This document shows, piece by piece, positions 33,415 to 41,780 of a stretch of DNA of 64,000 bases. The notes below the pieces were generated by a model that saw only the letters and a program-made list of their open reading frames with translations, searched no databases and was not told the DNA's origin. The translations under genes were made by a program, and so were the position numbers. The stretch is from NCBI GenBank assembly GCA_015067435.1, contig SVMM01000005.1, positions 1 through 64,000 on the forward strand, in the 5' to 3' direction. The number at the start of each line of letters is the position of its first letter. The first letter of the stretch is position 1. Origin of the DNA: Oscillospiraceae bacterium. Lineage in GTDB: Bacteria; Bacillota; Clostridia; Oscillospirales; Oscillospiraceae.

Positions 33415-33711
33415 ATGACGAAGCGGAGACGTATTTTCGCCGCGGTGCTGGCGGCGCTTGTCGCGCTGGTTGTGCTGTCCTCCTCGGTTTTCCTGATCGA
33501 ACACGCCGACCACGACTGCGCGGGCGAGGACTGCCCGGTCTGCCGGCAGCTTGATGCCTGCGTACAGAACCTCAAGAACCTTGCCGCCGCGGCGCTCGTC
33601 GTGCTTGTCGCCGCCGTTTTCACGGCTGCCGCGCGTATCTGCGCGGACGGGAGACTGTCCGCGTATGCGCCGCGCACGCCTGTCGCGCTCAAGGTAAAGC
33701 TCTCCAATTGA
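33415..33711 (+). CDS. Small membrane protein with His/Cys metal-binding loop
   Basis: 98 residues. A hydrophobic helix (about 8-28), then a loop EHADHDCAGEDCPVCRQLDAC rich in His and Cys, then a second helix (about 55-72) and a polar tail. I know no assigned function. The loop and its place directly behind the Fur-family box, first in the zinc-uptake cluster, suggest metal binding at the membrane. AAAGGGGG precedes the ATG. Confidence 0.8.
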   Translation: MTKRRRIFAAVLAALVALVVLSSSVFLIEHADHDCAGEDCPVCRQLDACVQNLKNLAAAALVVLVAAVFTAAARICADGRLSAYAPRTPVALKVKLSN

Positions 33712-33726
33712 ATCAGACGCCATAAC

Positions 33727-33788
33727 GGGGAAGCAGCCTGCCCTTCGGGGCGGGCAGTCTCGGCATACGCCGCGCTTCCCTGTATTTT
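33727..33788 (+). terminator. Structured intergenic hairpin (possible attenuator)
   Basis: CCTGCCC-TTCG-GGGCGGG forms a stable tetraloop hairpin (about 33737-33754) inside an outer stem GGGAAGC (about 33728-33734) with GCTTCCC (33774-33780), followed by TGTATTTTT. It may attenuate transcription from the small gene into the substrate-binding gene. Confidence 0.55.
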
Positions 33789-33836
33789 TGCGCGCTTTTG
33801 CGCCTATTTCGTCTGATTTGATTGGAGAATTTTGTT

Positions 33837-34832
33837 ATGAAAAAGCATATTTCCCTGTTTCTTTGCCTCGCGCTCCTGCTCGACACGCTGACCGGCTGCG
33901 GCGCGGCGTCCGCCGCGAACGGCGGCACGACCGAACCCGCCAAAAAGCTCAGCGTGGTCGCAACCATCTTCCCCGAATACGACTGGGTGCGCCAGATCCT
34001 CGGCGATAAGGCGAACGGCGTCGAACTGACGCTGCTGCTGGACAACGGCGCCGACCTGCACAGCTACCAGCCCACCGCGGACGATATGGTGAAGATTTCG
34101 AGCTGCGATCTGTTCATCTATGTCGGCGGCGAGAGCGACGAGTGGGTGGAGGACGCGCTCGCGGGCGCGGTCAACAAGAACATGCTGGTCATCGACCTGC
34201 TGGACGTTCTCGGCGACACCGTGAAGGAGGAAGAGCTCGTCGAGGGCATGCAGGGCGAAGAGGAGGAAGAGAGCGAGGAAGGCGAGGAAGAGGTCGAGTA
34301 CGACGAGCACGTCTGGCTGTCGCTCAAAAACGCCGCCGTGCTCTGCGGCGCCATCGCGGATGCGCTCGGCAGGCTCGATGCCGCAAACGCCGACGCCTAC
34401 GCCGCCAACGCGAACGCCTATATCGAAAAACTGAACGCGCTGGACGCGCAGTGTGCCGCCGCCGTGAACGCCGCGTCGACCAAAACGCTGCTCTTCGGCG
34501 ACCGCTTCCCGTTCCGCTATCTCGCGGACGACTACGGCCTCGACTACTATGCCGCGTTCGTCGGCTGCTCCGCCGAGACGGAGGCGAGCTTTGAGACCAT
34601 CGTGTTTTTGGCAGGCAAGGTCGACGAGCTGGGACTTAACACCGTGCTGACCATCGAATCCGGTGACGGCAAGATCGCGCGCACAATCATCGAAAACACC
34701 GCCGGCAAGGACGCGCAGGTGCTCAAGATGGATTCCATGCAGTCCACGACCGCGCGGAACATCGCGGACGGCGCGACCTATCTCGGCGCGATGGAAGAAA
34801 ACCTCGCGGTTTTGCGGCAGGCTTTGCAGTAA
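33837..34832 (+). CDS. Zinc ABC transporter substrate-binding lipoprotein (ZnuA/AdcA-like)
   Basis: 331 residues. Signal peptide with lipobox LTGC. Cluster-9 binding-protein features: VATIFPEYDWVRQI, a metal-ligand histidine in DLHSYQPTADD, and another in DEHVWLS. The loop that is His-rich in ZnuA is here acidic (about residues 130-150, mostly Glu). The third region reads GDRFPFRYLADDYGL without the usual His. ATG 33837 follows TTGGAG. A zinc role rests on the Fur-family box, the fold and the adjoining permease; manganese cannot be fully excluded. Confidence 0.88.
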   Translation: MKKHISLFLCLALLLDTLTGCGAASAANGGTTEPAKKLSVVATIFPEYDWVRQILGDKANGVELTLLLDNGADLHSYQPTADDMVKISSCDLFIYVGGESDEWVEDALAGAVNKNMLVIDLLDVLGDTVKEEELVEGMQGEEEEESEEGEEEVEYDEHVWLSLKNAAVLCGAIADALGRLDAANADAYAANANAYIEKLNALDAQCAAAVNAASTKTLLFGDRFPFRYLADDYGLDYYAAFVGCSAETEASFETIVFLAGKVDELGLNTVLTIESGDGKIARTIIENTAGKDAQVLKMDSMQSTTARNIADGATYLGAMEENLAVLRQALQ

Positions 34833-34847
34833 GGAGGCGACCCCCCG

Positions 34848-35696
34848 ATGAGCGGCATATCGGAAAAGCTGTCGTTGTATCTCACCTACCCCTTTGTCCG
34901 CTACGCCCTCATTGTCGGGGTGCTGATCGCGCTGTGCTCGTCGCTGCTGGGGGTGACGCTGGTGCTCAAGCGCTTTTCGTTCATCGGCGACGGGCTTTCC
35001 CACGTCGCCTTCGGCGCGATGGCGGTCGCCGCCGTGCTGCGGCTGACGAACGATATGCCGCTGGTGCTTGCGGTCACGGTATTGAGCGCGGTGCTGCTGC
35101 TGCGCGCGGGGGAGAGCGCGAAGATCAAGGGCGACGCCGCGATCGCGATGATCTCGGTCGGCGCGCTCGCGGGCGGATATCTGCTGATGAACCTCTTCCC
35201 CACGTCCGGCAACATCTCCGGCGACGTGTGCACGACGCTCTTCGGCTCGACCTCGATTTTGACGCTGACGCCGACGGAGGTGTGGCTCTGCATCGCGCTC
35301 TCCGCCCTTGTGATCGCGGCGTTTATCCTGCTCTATCGCCAGATCTTCGCCGTGACCTTCGACGAGAGCTTCGCGCAGGCGATCGGCGTGAACGCGAAGC
35401 TCTACAACCTGCTGATCGCGGTCATCATCGCGGTCGTCATCGTGCTGGCGATGAACCTCGTCGGCTCGCTGCTCATATCGGCGCTGCTGATCTTTCCGGC
35501 GCTCTCCGCCATGCGCGTGTTCAAGAGCTTTCTGTCGGTGACGCTGTGCTCGGCGGCGCTGTCCGTCTGCTGCGCGCTGCTGGGCATCCTCGTCTCCATC
35601 GTCGGCGGCACGCCGGTCGGCTCGACCATCGTTGTCGCGGACATCGCCGCGTTCGCGGCATTTTCCCTGATCGGGAAAGCGGGAGGTGCGAAATGA
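34848..35696 (+). CDS. Zinc/metal ABC transporter permease (ZnuB/AdcB-like)
   Basis: 282 residues with eight or so hydrophobic helices. Typical ABC-3 family stretches are FSFIGDGLSHVAFGAMAVA near residue 42, LFGSTSILTLTPTEVW near 125 and VGSLLISALLIFPALSAMRV near 205. It begins 15 bases after the binding-protein gene with AAGGAGG upstream and its stop overlaps the next start (ATGA). The ATPase gene that normally lies between or beside these two is not in the window. Confidence 0.94.
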   Translation: MSGISEKLSLYLTYPFVRYALIVGVLIALCSSLLGVTLVLKRFSFIGDGLSHVAFGAMAVAAVLRLTNDMPLVLAVTVLSAVLLLRAGESAKIKGDAAIAMISVGALAGGYLLMNLFPTSGNISGDVCTTLFGSTSILTLTPTEVWLCIALSALVIAAFILLYRQIFAVTFDESFAQAIGVNAKLYNLLIAVIIAVVIVLAMNLVGSLLISALLIFPALSAMRVFKSFLSVTLCSAALSVCCALLGILVSIVGGTPVGSTIVVADIAAFAAFSLIGKAGGAK

Positions 35697-36292
35697 AGCG
35701 ATACGGCGCGCTTTTTCTGGCGATGCTGCTGCTCGCCCTGACCGCCTGCGGCGGCGGGAGCGGAGCGGCGACAAAGGGGACGGCGAGCGGGCAAAGTACG
35801 GTCGCGCAGCTGATGGAAAACGCGGCGCAGAACACGCCGGCGGAGCCGCCTCTGCCATCGTCCGACGTGCCGCCTCTGCCCGCGCCCGCCGAAGGCGGCG
35901 CAGCAGTTTCCCCAACGGAGGTAACTGCGCCGGAGCCGCCGGAACAATCGCGGAGCGCGGACGGCGTCGACGTCGATCTGACGCAGATGAGCGCCACGAT
36001 GGTCTTCGCCGAGGTGTCGAGCATCATGTATATGCCGGACGATTATGTCGGCAAGATCATCCGCATGGAGGGCACGGCGGTGTCCTCGACCGACCCCGAG
36101 ACCGGGGTCGTCTACCACGCCGTCATCATTCAGGACGCCACCGCCTGCTGCGCGTCCGGGCTGGAGTATCTCCTCACGGAGGGGGAGTATCCGCCCGACG
36201 AGACGGAGGTCACGGTCACGGGCGAGTTTGAGCTGTACGCGGAAAACGGCGTGCTCTACGGCAGGCTGAAGGACGCTGCGCTCGGCGCATAG
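35693..36292 (+). CDS. Predicted lipoprotein with OB-fold-like domain
   Basis: 199 residues. Lipobox LTAC, then a Pro/Ala-rich linker (about residues 40-95) and a folded C-terminal domain (MPDDYVGKIIRMEGTAVSS, ATACCASGLEYLL, TEVTVTGEFELYAENG) that looks like an OB-type barrel with a CC pair. It overlaps the permease stop by 4 bases, so it is translationally coupled to zinc uptake. A role in metal handling at the cell surface is inference from context. Confidence 0.82.
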   Translation: MKRYGALFLAMLLLALTACGGGSGAATKGTASGQSTVAQLMENAAQNTPAEPPLPSSDVPPLPAPAEGGAAVSPTEVTAPEPPEQSRSADGVDVDLTQMSATMVFAEVSSIMYMPDDYVGKIIRMEGTAVSSTDPETGVVYHAVIIQDATACCASGLEYLLTEGEYPPDETEVTVTGEFELYAENGVLYGRLKDAALGA

Positions 36293-36306
36293 TGCTCCTG
36301 CGCCGG

Positions 36307-36337
36307 CCGCGCCGCGCTTCAAGCGGCGCGGCGTCTT
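36307..36337 (+). terminator. Terminator-like hairpin after the zinc cluster
   Basis: CCGCGCCGC (36307-36315) pairs with GCGGCGCGG (36323-36331); the T tract is weak (CGTCTTA). Confidence 0.6.
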
Positions 36338-36375
36338 AGTGAGAACCGCCGCGGCTTACCGACAGAACCGCTGGC

Positions 36376-36404
36376 TTGACAGACACCCGATCATCTGCTA
36401 TGAT
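36376..36404 (+). promoter_or_regulatory. Promoter of the MATE leader
   Basis: TTGACA (36376-36381), 17-base spacer, TATGAT (36399-36404). Confidence 0.85.
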
Positions 36405-36410
36405 ACGCTT

Positions 36411-36497
36411 ACTTGCTCGGAGGGCAAATCATTCGCTGGAAATGATGAGCCGGATAAGGCAACAGGCTGAGACGCCTGTTTTCTTATCCGGCTTTTG
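36411..36497 (+). promoter_or_regulatory. Structured leader with terminator before a MATE gene (possible riboswitch/attenuator)
   Basis: After the promoter comes a small hairpin (AATCATT with AAATGAT around CGCTGG) enclosed by GCTC/GAGC. It is followed by a very strong terminator: AGCCGGATAAG (36448-36458) with CTTATCCGGCT (36483-36493), a nested AACAGGC/GCCTGTT stem, and TTTT. The GAGC strand overlaps the first bases of the terminator stem, as in switching leaders. I do not recognise a known class. The MATE start codon lies only about 20 bases after the T tract. Confidence 0.6.
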
Positions 36498-36514
36498 TTA
36501 TGGAGGGAAAAATG

Positions 36515-37870
36515 ATGAGGACAGAGGCTGATTTTACCACAGGCCCGATTGTCGGCCCGCTGCTTCGCTTTTCGCTGCCGATCCTGCTGGCGCTTTTCCT
36601 GCAGGCGCTCTACGGCGCGGTGGACCTGCTGATCGTCGGGAAATACGCGGCGGCGGCGGACGTGTCCGGCGTCGCGGTGGGCTCACAGATCATGATGACG
36701 ATCACAAACCTCATCAGTGCGTTTGCGATGGGCACAACCATCCTGCTGGGGCAGAAGATCGGCGAGGGCGACCGTGCCTCCGGCGGGAGGATCATCGGCA
36801 CCAGCATCGTCCTGTTCTTTACGGTCGGCGTTGTGCTGACGGTGCTGATCCCGCGGCTCTCCGGCGCGCTGGCGCATGTGATGAACGCGCCGGAGGAGGC
36901 GTTCGCGGAGACAAAGCGTTATATCGCCGTCTGCGGCGGCGGCAGCGTCATGATCGTCGCCTACAATGTGCTCGGCAGCGTCATGCGCGGTCTGGGCGAC
37001 TCGCGAACGCCGCTCATTACCGTTGCCATCGCCAGCGTCTGCAACATTACGGGCGACCTGCTGCTGATCCGGGGGCTCGGCATGGGCGCGGCGGGCGCCG
37101 CCATCGCCACGGTCGCCTCGCAGACGGTGAGTGTGATCGTTTCCTTCCTTCTGCTCAGGCGCCGGACGCTGCCCTTTGAGCTGACGCGGCGGGAGCTGCG
37201 GCTCGACGGCGGCATCGCGCGGCGGATCACGTTCTTCGGCGCGCCGATCTCCCTGCAAAGCCTGCTGGTGGGGCTGTCGTTCCTCGTCATTCTGGCGATC
37301 ACCAATCGGCTGGGGCTGATCGCCTCGGCGGGCGTGGGCGTGGCGGAGAAGGTCTGCGCCTTCATCATGCTGGTGCCGGAGGCGTTTATGCAGTCCATGA
37401 GCGCCTATGTCGCCCAGAACACCGGCGCGCGGCAGCCGGAGCGCGCGCTCCGCGGGCTGAAGGTCGCCATCGCCCTGTCCACCGCGTTCGGCGTGCTGAT
37501 GTTCTACGCCGCCTTTTTCCACGGCGATCTGCTCTGCGCCGTCTTTGCGAAGGACAGGGAGATCATTCAGGCGGGCTTTGACTATCTGCGCGCCTATGCG
37601 GTCGACTGCCTGTTCACCTGCTTCCTGTTCTGCTTCATCGGCTTTTACAACGGCCTCGGACGCACGGCGTTTGTCATGGCGCAGGGCATCGGCGCGGCGT
37701 TTCTGATCCGCATCCCCGTCGCGTACTACATGAGCGTCAAAACGGGGCGGCTCTTTTACATCGGTTTGAGCGTGCCGTGCTCCACCATCGCGCAGATCAC
37801 GGTGTTCTTTCTGTTTCTGGCGCATATCAAGCGGCGCGGACTGATGGCCGAGCCGTCGGCGCGCCGCTGA
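36515..37870 (+). CDS. MATE family efflux transporter
   Basis: 451 residues, twelve transmembrane helices. N-terminal TTGPIVGPLLRFSLPILLALFLQALYGAVDLL and the repeat half beginning near residue 230 (ARRITFFGAPISLQSLLVGLSFLVILAI) fit the DinF/NorM-like MATE fold, which exports cationic drugs with H+ or Na+. ATG 36515 is preferred over 36500 and 36512 because GGAGGG (36502-36507) is 7 bases before it. Expression appears controlled by the terminator-bearing leader upstream. Confidence 0.93.
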   Translation: MRTEADFTTGPIVGPLLRFSLPILLALFLQALYGAVDLLIVGKYAAAADVSGVAVGSQIMMTITNLISAFAMGTTILLGQKIGEGDRASGGRIIGTSIVLFFTVGVVLTVLIPRLSGALAHVMNAPEEAFAETKRYIAVCGGGSVMIVAYNVLGSVMRGLGDSRTPLITVAIASVCNITGDLLLIRGLGMGAAGAAIATVASQTVSVIVSFLLLRRRTLPFELTRRELRLDGGIARRITFFGAPISLQSLLVGLSFLVILAITNRLGLIASAGVGVAEKVCAFIMLVPEAFMQSMSAYVAQNTGARQPERALRGLKVAIALSTAFGVLMFYAAFFHGDLLCAVFAKDREIIQAGFDYLRAYAVDCLFTCFLFCFIGFYNGLGRTAFVMAQGIGAAFLIRIPVAYYMSVKTGRLFYIGLSVPCSTIAQITVFFLFLAHIKRRGLMAEPSARR

Positions 37871-37948
37871 AAACAACGGCACGGCGACGATTTCCCGCGG
37901 AGCGCGGCAATAAAATTGCCGGTTGGATCAAAAAATGAAGATTCCCTC

Positions 37949-37977
37949 TTGTCAAGTTGTATAAAATTATATATAAT
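37949..37977 (+). promoter_or_regulatory. Promoter of the chemoreceptor gene
   Basis: TTGTCA (37949-37954), 17-base spacer, perfect TATAAT (37972-37977). Confidence 0.88.
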
Positions 37978-38045
37978 CAAAACGGTTTTTTATACACCAT
38001 GTATGGCGACGGTCGAAAACCGGAAAAAAATTGGAGGGGGATCTT

Positions 38046-39734
38046 ATGGAAAAGCGTAGTTTGCTGAAAAAGGGCACGATCAAGGGGTCTTTGGTGGGGT
38101 TTTCCCTGTTCATCATCGTCACCTTTCTTGTCCTCGCCGTCCTGATGACCGCGTTTCTGCGTACGATCGGGACGAACTTTGAGGGGTTCTACCACGTGGA
38201 GTTCGTCACTGAGCAGTATCAGATGGAGATCAGAAAGGACGTTCAGGTCATCAACAAGAGGCTTCTCTTCGCGCTCGTGTCCAACGATCCGGAGGTAACG
38301 GCGGATCAGAAGGCGGATCTTGAAAAGCGCTTCGACAAGATAAGCGGCTACTTCGGGACCATCTCCAAAAACCTCAACAACGCGGATCTGGGCAATCGGC
38401 TGACCAAGAACTGGAACGCCGTGCGCGAAGCGTCCTTTGAGATGATAAGCCTTATCGAGGCGGGCGACATGGACGCCGCGCTCGAATACTACAACTCGAC
38501 GCTCAACGAGGTCTCCGAGACGCTCGCCGATTCGCTCGACGAGACGGGCGATCTGGCGGAGCAGGAGGCGGAAGCGAAGTACAATAAGACCATGGAGATC
38601 ATTACGCTCTCCACCATCATCTTCCTCGTGACGCTCGCGGTGATCATCGCGATCACCGTGTTCATCAGCCTGCACCTCATCAGGAGCATCGGCAACGACC
38701 TCAGCGTTCTCATCAACGCAACGACCGAGATTGCCAAGGGCGACGTGCATGTCGACATCGACTACCACAAGCAAAACGAGATCGGAGAGGTCGCCGACCA
38801 GCTGCGCAAGGCGGTCAACTCCATCGCCCTGTACATCGACGACATCAGCGAGGTCATGTCCAGAATGGCCGCCGGTCAGTTCAACGTGCGTTTCCAGCGT
38901 GAGTTCAACGGCGATTTCCGGGCGATCCAGGATGCCGTCAACAGATTCACCAAGGACATTTCCGACTCCATGTACGCCATTTCGACGGTTACCGAGACGG
39001 TTTCGGGCGGCTCGACGCAGATGGCGGAGGGCTCCCATTCCCTTGCCAACGGCACCACCGAGCAGGCGTCCGCCATTGAGGAGATCTCCGCCACCATTCA
39101 GGACGTCTCGACCCACATCGCCGCCACCGCGGAGAGCGCCCTGCAGGCGGGCGCGCTCTCCGAGAAAACGCAGGTGCGCGTCAACGAGCAGGACACCGAG
39201 ATCCAGAACATGCTCCACGCCATGAGCGAGATCAGCGATACGTCCAAGGAGATCGAGAAGATCATCAAGACGATCGAGGACATCGCGTTCCAGACGAACA
39301 TCCTCGCGCTCAACGCGGCGGTCGAGGCGGCGCGCGCGGGCGCCGCGGGCAAGGGCTTTGCGGTCGTCGCGGACGAGGTGCGCAACCTCGCCAACAAGTC
39401 GCAGGAGGCGGCGCAGAGCACCTCGACGCTGATTACCGCCGCCATCTCCGCGGTCGGCAAGGGCTCGGAGATCGCGGGCGCCACGGCGGAGTCGATGAAG
39501 GAAGTCAAGGATATGTCCACGCAGACCGCGAAGCTCATCGTCGACATCGCCGAAGCCAGTCAGGAGCAGAGCAACGCCATCAAGCAGATCACGGCGGGCA
39601 TCGACCAGATCTCCCAGGTCATCCAGACCAACGCCGCCACGGCGGAGGAGACCTCCGCGCTGTGCTCCTCGCTCAACGGCCAGTCCAATCAGCTGCATGA
39701 GCGGGTCGCCCGGTTCGAGCTTCGCCGCGACTGA
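38046..39734 (+). CDS. Methyl-accepting chemotaxis protein
   Basis: 562 residues. TM1 (about 16-40), a helical extracytoplasmic four-helix-bundle sensor (about 41-185), TM2 (about 186-212), HAMP and a second HAMP-like segment, then the cytosolic signalling domain with hairpin tip [22 protein letters not shown] and [14 protein letters not shown] 38046 follows TTGGAGGGGG; an ATG 15 bases earlier is less well placed. It relays ligand binding to CheA/CheW; no other che genes are in the window. Ligand unknown. Confidence 0.95.
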   Translation: MEKRSLLKKGTIKGSLVGFSLFIIVTFLVLAVLMTAFLRTIGTNFEGFYHVEFVTEQYQMEIRKDVQVINKRLLFALVSNDPEVTADQKADLEKRFDKISGYFGTISKNLNNADLGNRLTKNWNAVREASFEMISLIEAGDMDAALEYYNSTLNEVSETLADSLDETGDLAEQEAEAKYNKTMEIITLSTIIFLVTLAVIIAITVFISLHLIRSIGNDLSVLINATTEIAKGDVHVDIDYHKQNEIGEVADQLRKAVNSIALYIDDISEVMSRMAAGQFNVRFQREFNGDFRAIQDAVNRFTKDISDSMYAISTVTETVSGGSTQMAEGSHSLANGTTEQASAIEEISATIQDVSTHIAATAESALQAGALSEKTQVRVNEQDTEIQNMLHAMSEISDTSKEIEKIIKTIEDIAFQTNILALNAAVEAARAGAAGKGFAVVADEVRNLANKSQEAAQSTSTLITAAISAVGKGSEIAGATAESMKEVKDMSTQTAKLIVDIAEASQEQSNAIKQITAGIDQISQVIQTNAATAEETSALCSSLNGQSNQLHERVARFELRRD

Positions 39735-39793
39735 TCCGGACACGGCAGAACGGAGCTTGCGCCGATTCTTTGCACTACAGTCTGTCACAAAAA

Positions 39794-39832
39794 CGCAGGG
39801 TCAGGACCGTTTCGGTTCCTGACCCCGCGTTT
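39794..39832. terminator. Terminator between convergent chemoreceptor and RCC1-SLH genes
   Basis: GGGTCAGGACCG (about 39798-39809) pairs with CGGTTCCTGACCC (39813-39825) with a single bulge, followed by CGCGTTTATG on the plus strand. Confidence 0.7.
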
Positions 39833-39859
39833 ATGCCTTTTGCGGCGTGTCTGCGGAAA

Positions 39860-41728
39860 TCACTTCGCGAACGCGCGGTAAAGGAAGGCCACGATCTGAC
39901 CGCGCGTGCAGGTCTGATCGGGCGAGAACGTGCTGCCGCTCGTGCCGTTGGTCACACCCTGCGCCAGCGCCCAGTCGACCGCGCCGGAGGAGACGTCCGT
40001 AAAGCCTGCCTTCGCCGCGCGCGGGCTGCCCGCGTATTTCCACATGAACTCCACCGCCGTCAATCGGGTGCATGGCGCGTCGGGGGCAAACATCCTGCCG
40101 TCTGCCATGCCGTTTTCCACCGCCCACGCGGCCGCCTTGGCGTAATAGGCGTCGGCCTTCACATCGCTGAAATGCGAAAGGCTCTTCGGCGCGGGGGAGC
40201 CTGCCGCGCGCCACAGGAACGTGATGATCTGCGCACGCGTGCAGGTCTGGTCGGGTGAAAAGGCGGTGGCGGACGTGCCGTTCGTGATGCCCTTTTCGAC
40301 CGCCCAAGCGACGGGCTCGGCGTAGTAGGCGTCCCGCGGCACGTCGGAGAATCCGCTGCTGCCGCCGGCCGCGCCGGAGGCGCCCTGCGAAGCGACCGGT
40401 ATGGCGGCCTTCAAATTGTTGATGCGCACCGGCACCGTCTGGATGGCGCCCGAAGCAATTTCAGCATTCCCGACGCCGCCGTTGCCCAGCTGATATTTGT
40501 TGTTGCCGCCCCAGCCCCAGACGCTGCCGTCGGTCTTTGCCGCGATGACGTAATTGCTGCCGGCGGCGGCCATGGCAGCGCCGTCCATGACCTTGACCGG
40601 GATGCTCTGGATCGGTTTCCCGAAGAGATATTCCGTCTCGTTGTACGCGAGGTCGTTGCCGACGACACCCTCGTTGTTGAAGCCGCACATCCAAAGGCTG
40701 CCGTCGGTCTTGACGATGGCGGTGAAGTCGTTTCCGCAGCTCACCGAGGCGACGCCGTCCGTCACATGGACGGGCGTGGTCCGGATCGGACCCAAAACAC
40801 TGTTGGCGTCTCCGCTGCTGCCGACGCCGAGCGCGCCCATGGCCGCTCTGCCCCACGCCCACAGACTGCCGTCTGTTTTGACGGCGGCGGCATGGTTGTC
40901 CCCGCAGTTGACGAACGCCACGTTCTCCATGATCTTGACCGGGACCGTCTGCATCACATAGCCGTCCCCGCCCGTGACGTTGCCGACGCGCCCGTTGCCC
41001 AGTGTGCCGTACTGGTTGCAGCCCCACATCCAGAGGCTGCCGTCCGTTTGGATCGCCGCCGTAAAGCTGCTTCCGCAGCTGACCGCAGAGACGTTTTCCA
41101 TGACCTTCACCGGCTTGGTCTGCATATGGTGATAGTTGAGCTCTTTGTCATATGCTCCGCCGTTTCCGACCTGTCCGTAGAGGTTGTCCCCCCACATCCA
41201 GAGGCTGCCGTCGGTTTTGATAACCGCCGTAAAGCCGTTGCCGACGCTGACCGCCGCGACGCCGTCCATCACCTTTTTAGGCGTGGTTTGCAGCGGCGTG
41301 CCGGAATCCGACGTCGGGTATACGCCGCCCGCGCCGAATCCCAGCCGTTCATCGCCGTTCGGCCCGCACATCCACAGCGAGCCGTCGGTTTTGAGGATCG
41401 CCGTAAGGTTTGCTGACGTGTTTGCGATGTCGGTGCGGGTGCTGATCGAAGCGACGCCGTCCATCACCTTGGCGGGAACGGTCTGATACACGGCGTTCCA
41501 GTAGAAACCCGTCACCCCTTCCTCCACATCGCCGCTGCGCCCGTTTCCGAGCTGACCGTAGCTGTTGTTGCCCCACATCCAGAGCGAGCCGTTCTCGTCG
41601 ATCAGACCATTGGCTGCAAGCGTGTTTCCGGCACTTGTCCGACCGCCGTTGTCATATCCCGCCGCGGGAACGGACAGCGCCGCGCACAGCACCAGCGCCA
41701 GAGCAAGGGAACCGATACGCTTTTTCAT
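39860..41728 (-). CDS. Secreted RCC1-repeat protein with three SLH domains
   Basis: 622 residues. Signal peptide (LALALVLCAALSVPAAG). Seven RCC1-type blades follow, each with a variant of KTDGSLWMWGxNxYGQLGNG, starting near residues 45, 110, 165, 215, 265, 320 and 375. A Gly/Ser/Ala linker leads to three SLH domains in the last 190 residues (FSDVPRDAYYAEPVAWAVEKG; FSDVKADAYYAKAAAWAVENG; FTDVSSGAVDWALAQG), which anchor proteins to the cell wall. The first and third SLH share SPDQTCTR-QI-FL, a sign of recent duplication. A surface beta-propeller, probably a binding scaffold. Confidence 0.92.
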   Translation of the reverse strand: MKKRIGSLALALVLCAALSVPAAGYDNGGRTSAGNTLAANGLIDENGSLWMWGNNSYGQLGNGRSGDVEEGVTGFYWNAVYQTVPAKVMDGVASISTRTDIANTSANLTAILKTDGSLWMCGPNGDERLGFGAGGVYPTSDSGTPLQTTPKKVMDGVAAVSVGNGFTAVIKTDGSLWMWGDNLYGQVGNGGAYDKELNYHHMQTKPVKVMENVSAVSCGSSFTAAIQTDGSLWMWGCNQYGTLGNGRVGNVTGGDGYVMQTVPVKIMENVAFVNCGDNHAAAVKTDGSLWAWGRAAMGALGVGSSGDANSVLGPIRTTPVHVTDGVASVSCGNDFTAIVKTDGSLWMCGFNNEGVVGNDLAYNETEYLFGKPIQSIPVKVMDGAAMAAAGSNYVIAAKTDGSVWGWGGNNKYQLGNGGVGNAEIASGAIQTVPVRINNLKAAIPVASQGASGAAGGSSGFSDVPRDAYYAEPVAWAVEKGITNGTSATAFSPDQTCTRAQIITFLWRAAGSPAPKSLSHFSDVKADAYYAKAAAWAVENGMADGRMFAPDAPCTRLTAVEFMWKYAGSPRAAKAGFTDVSSGAVDWALAQGVTNGTSGSTFSPDQTCTRGQIVAFLYRAFAK

Positions 41729-41780
41729 GGAAACGCCTCCTTTTATGATTGCGGCAAGGCGAAATGCCCGCCCGCCGCGG

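Noticed and set aside
39860-41728. Regularly repeated DNA segments that could suggest a CRISPR array
   Set aside because: The repeats are in-frame, imperfect and encode RCC1 blades and SLH domains.
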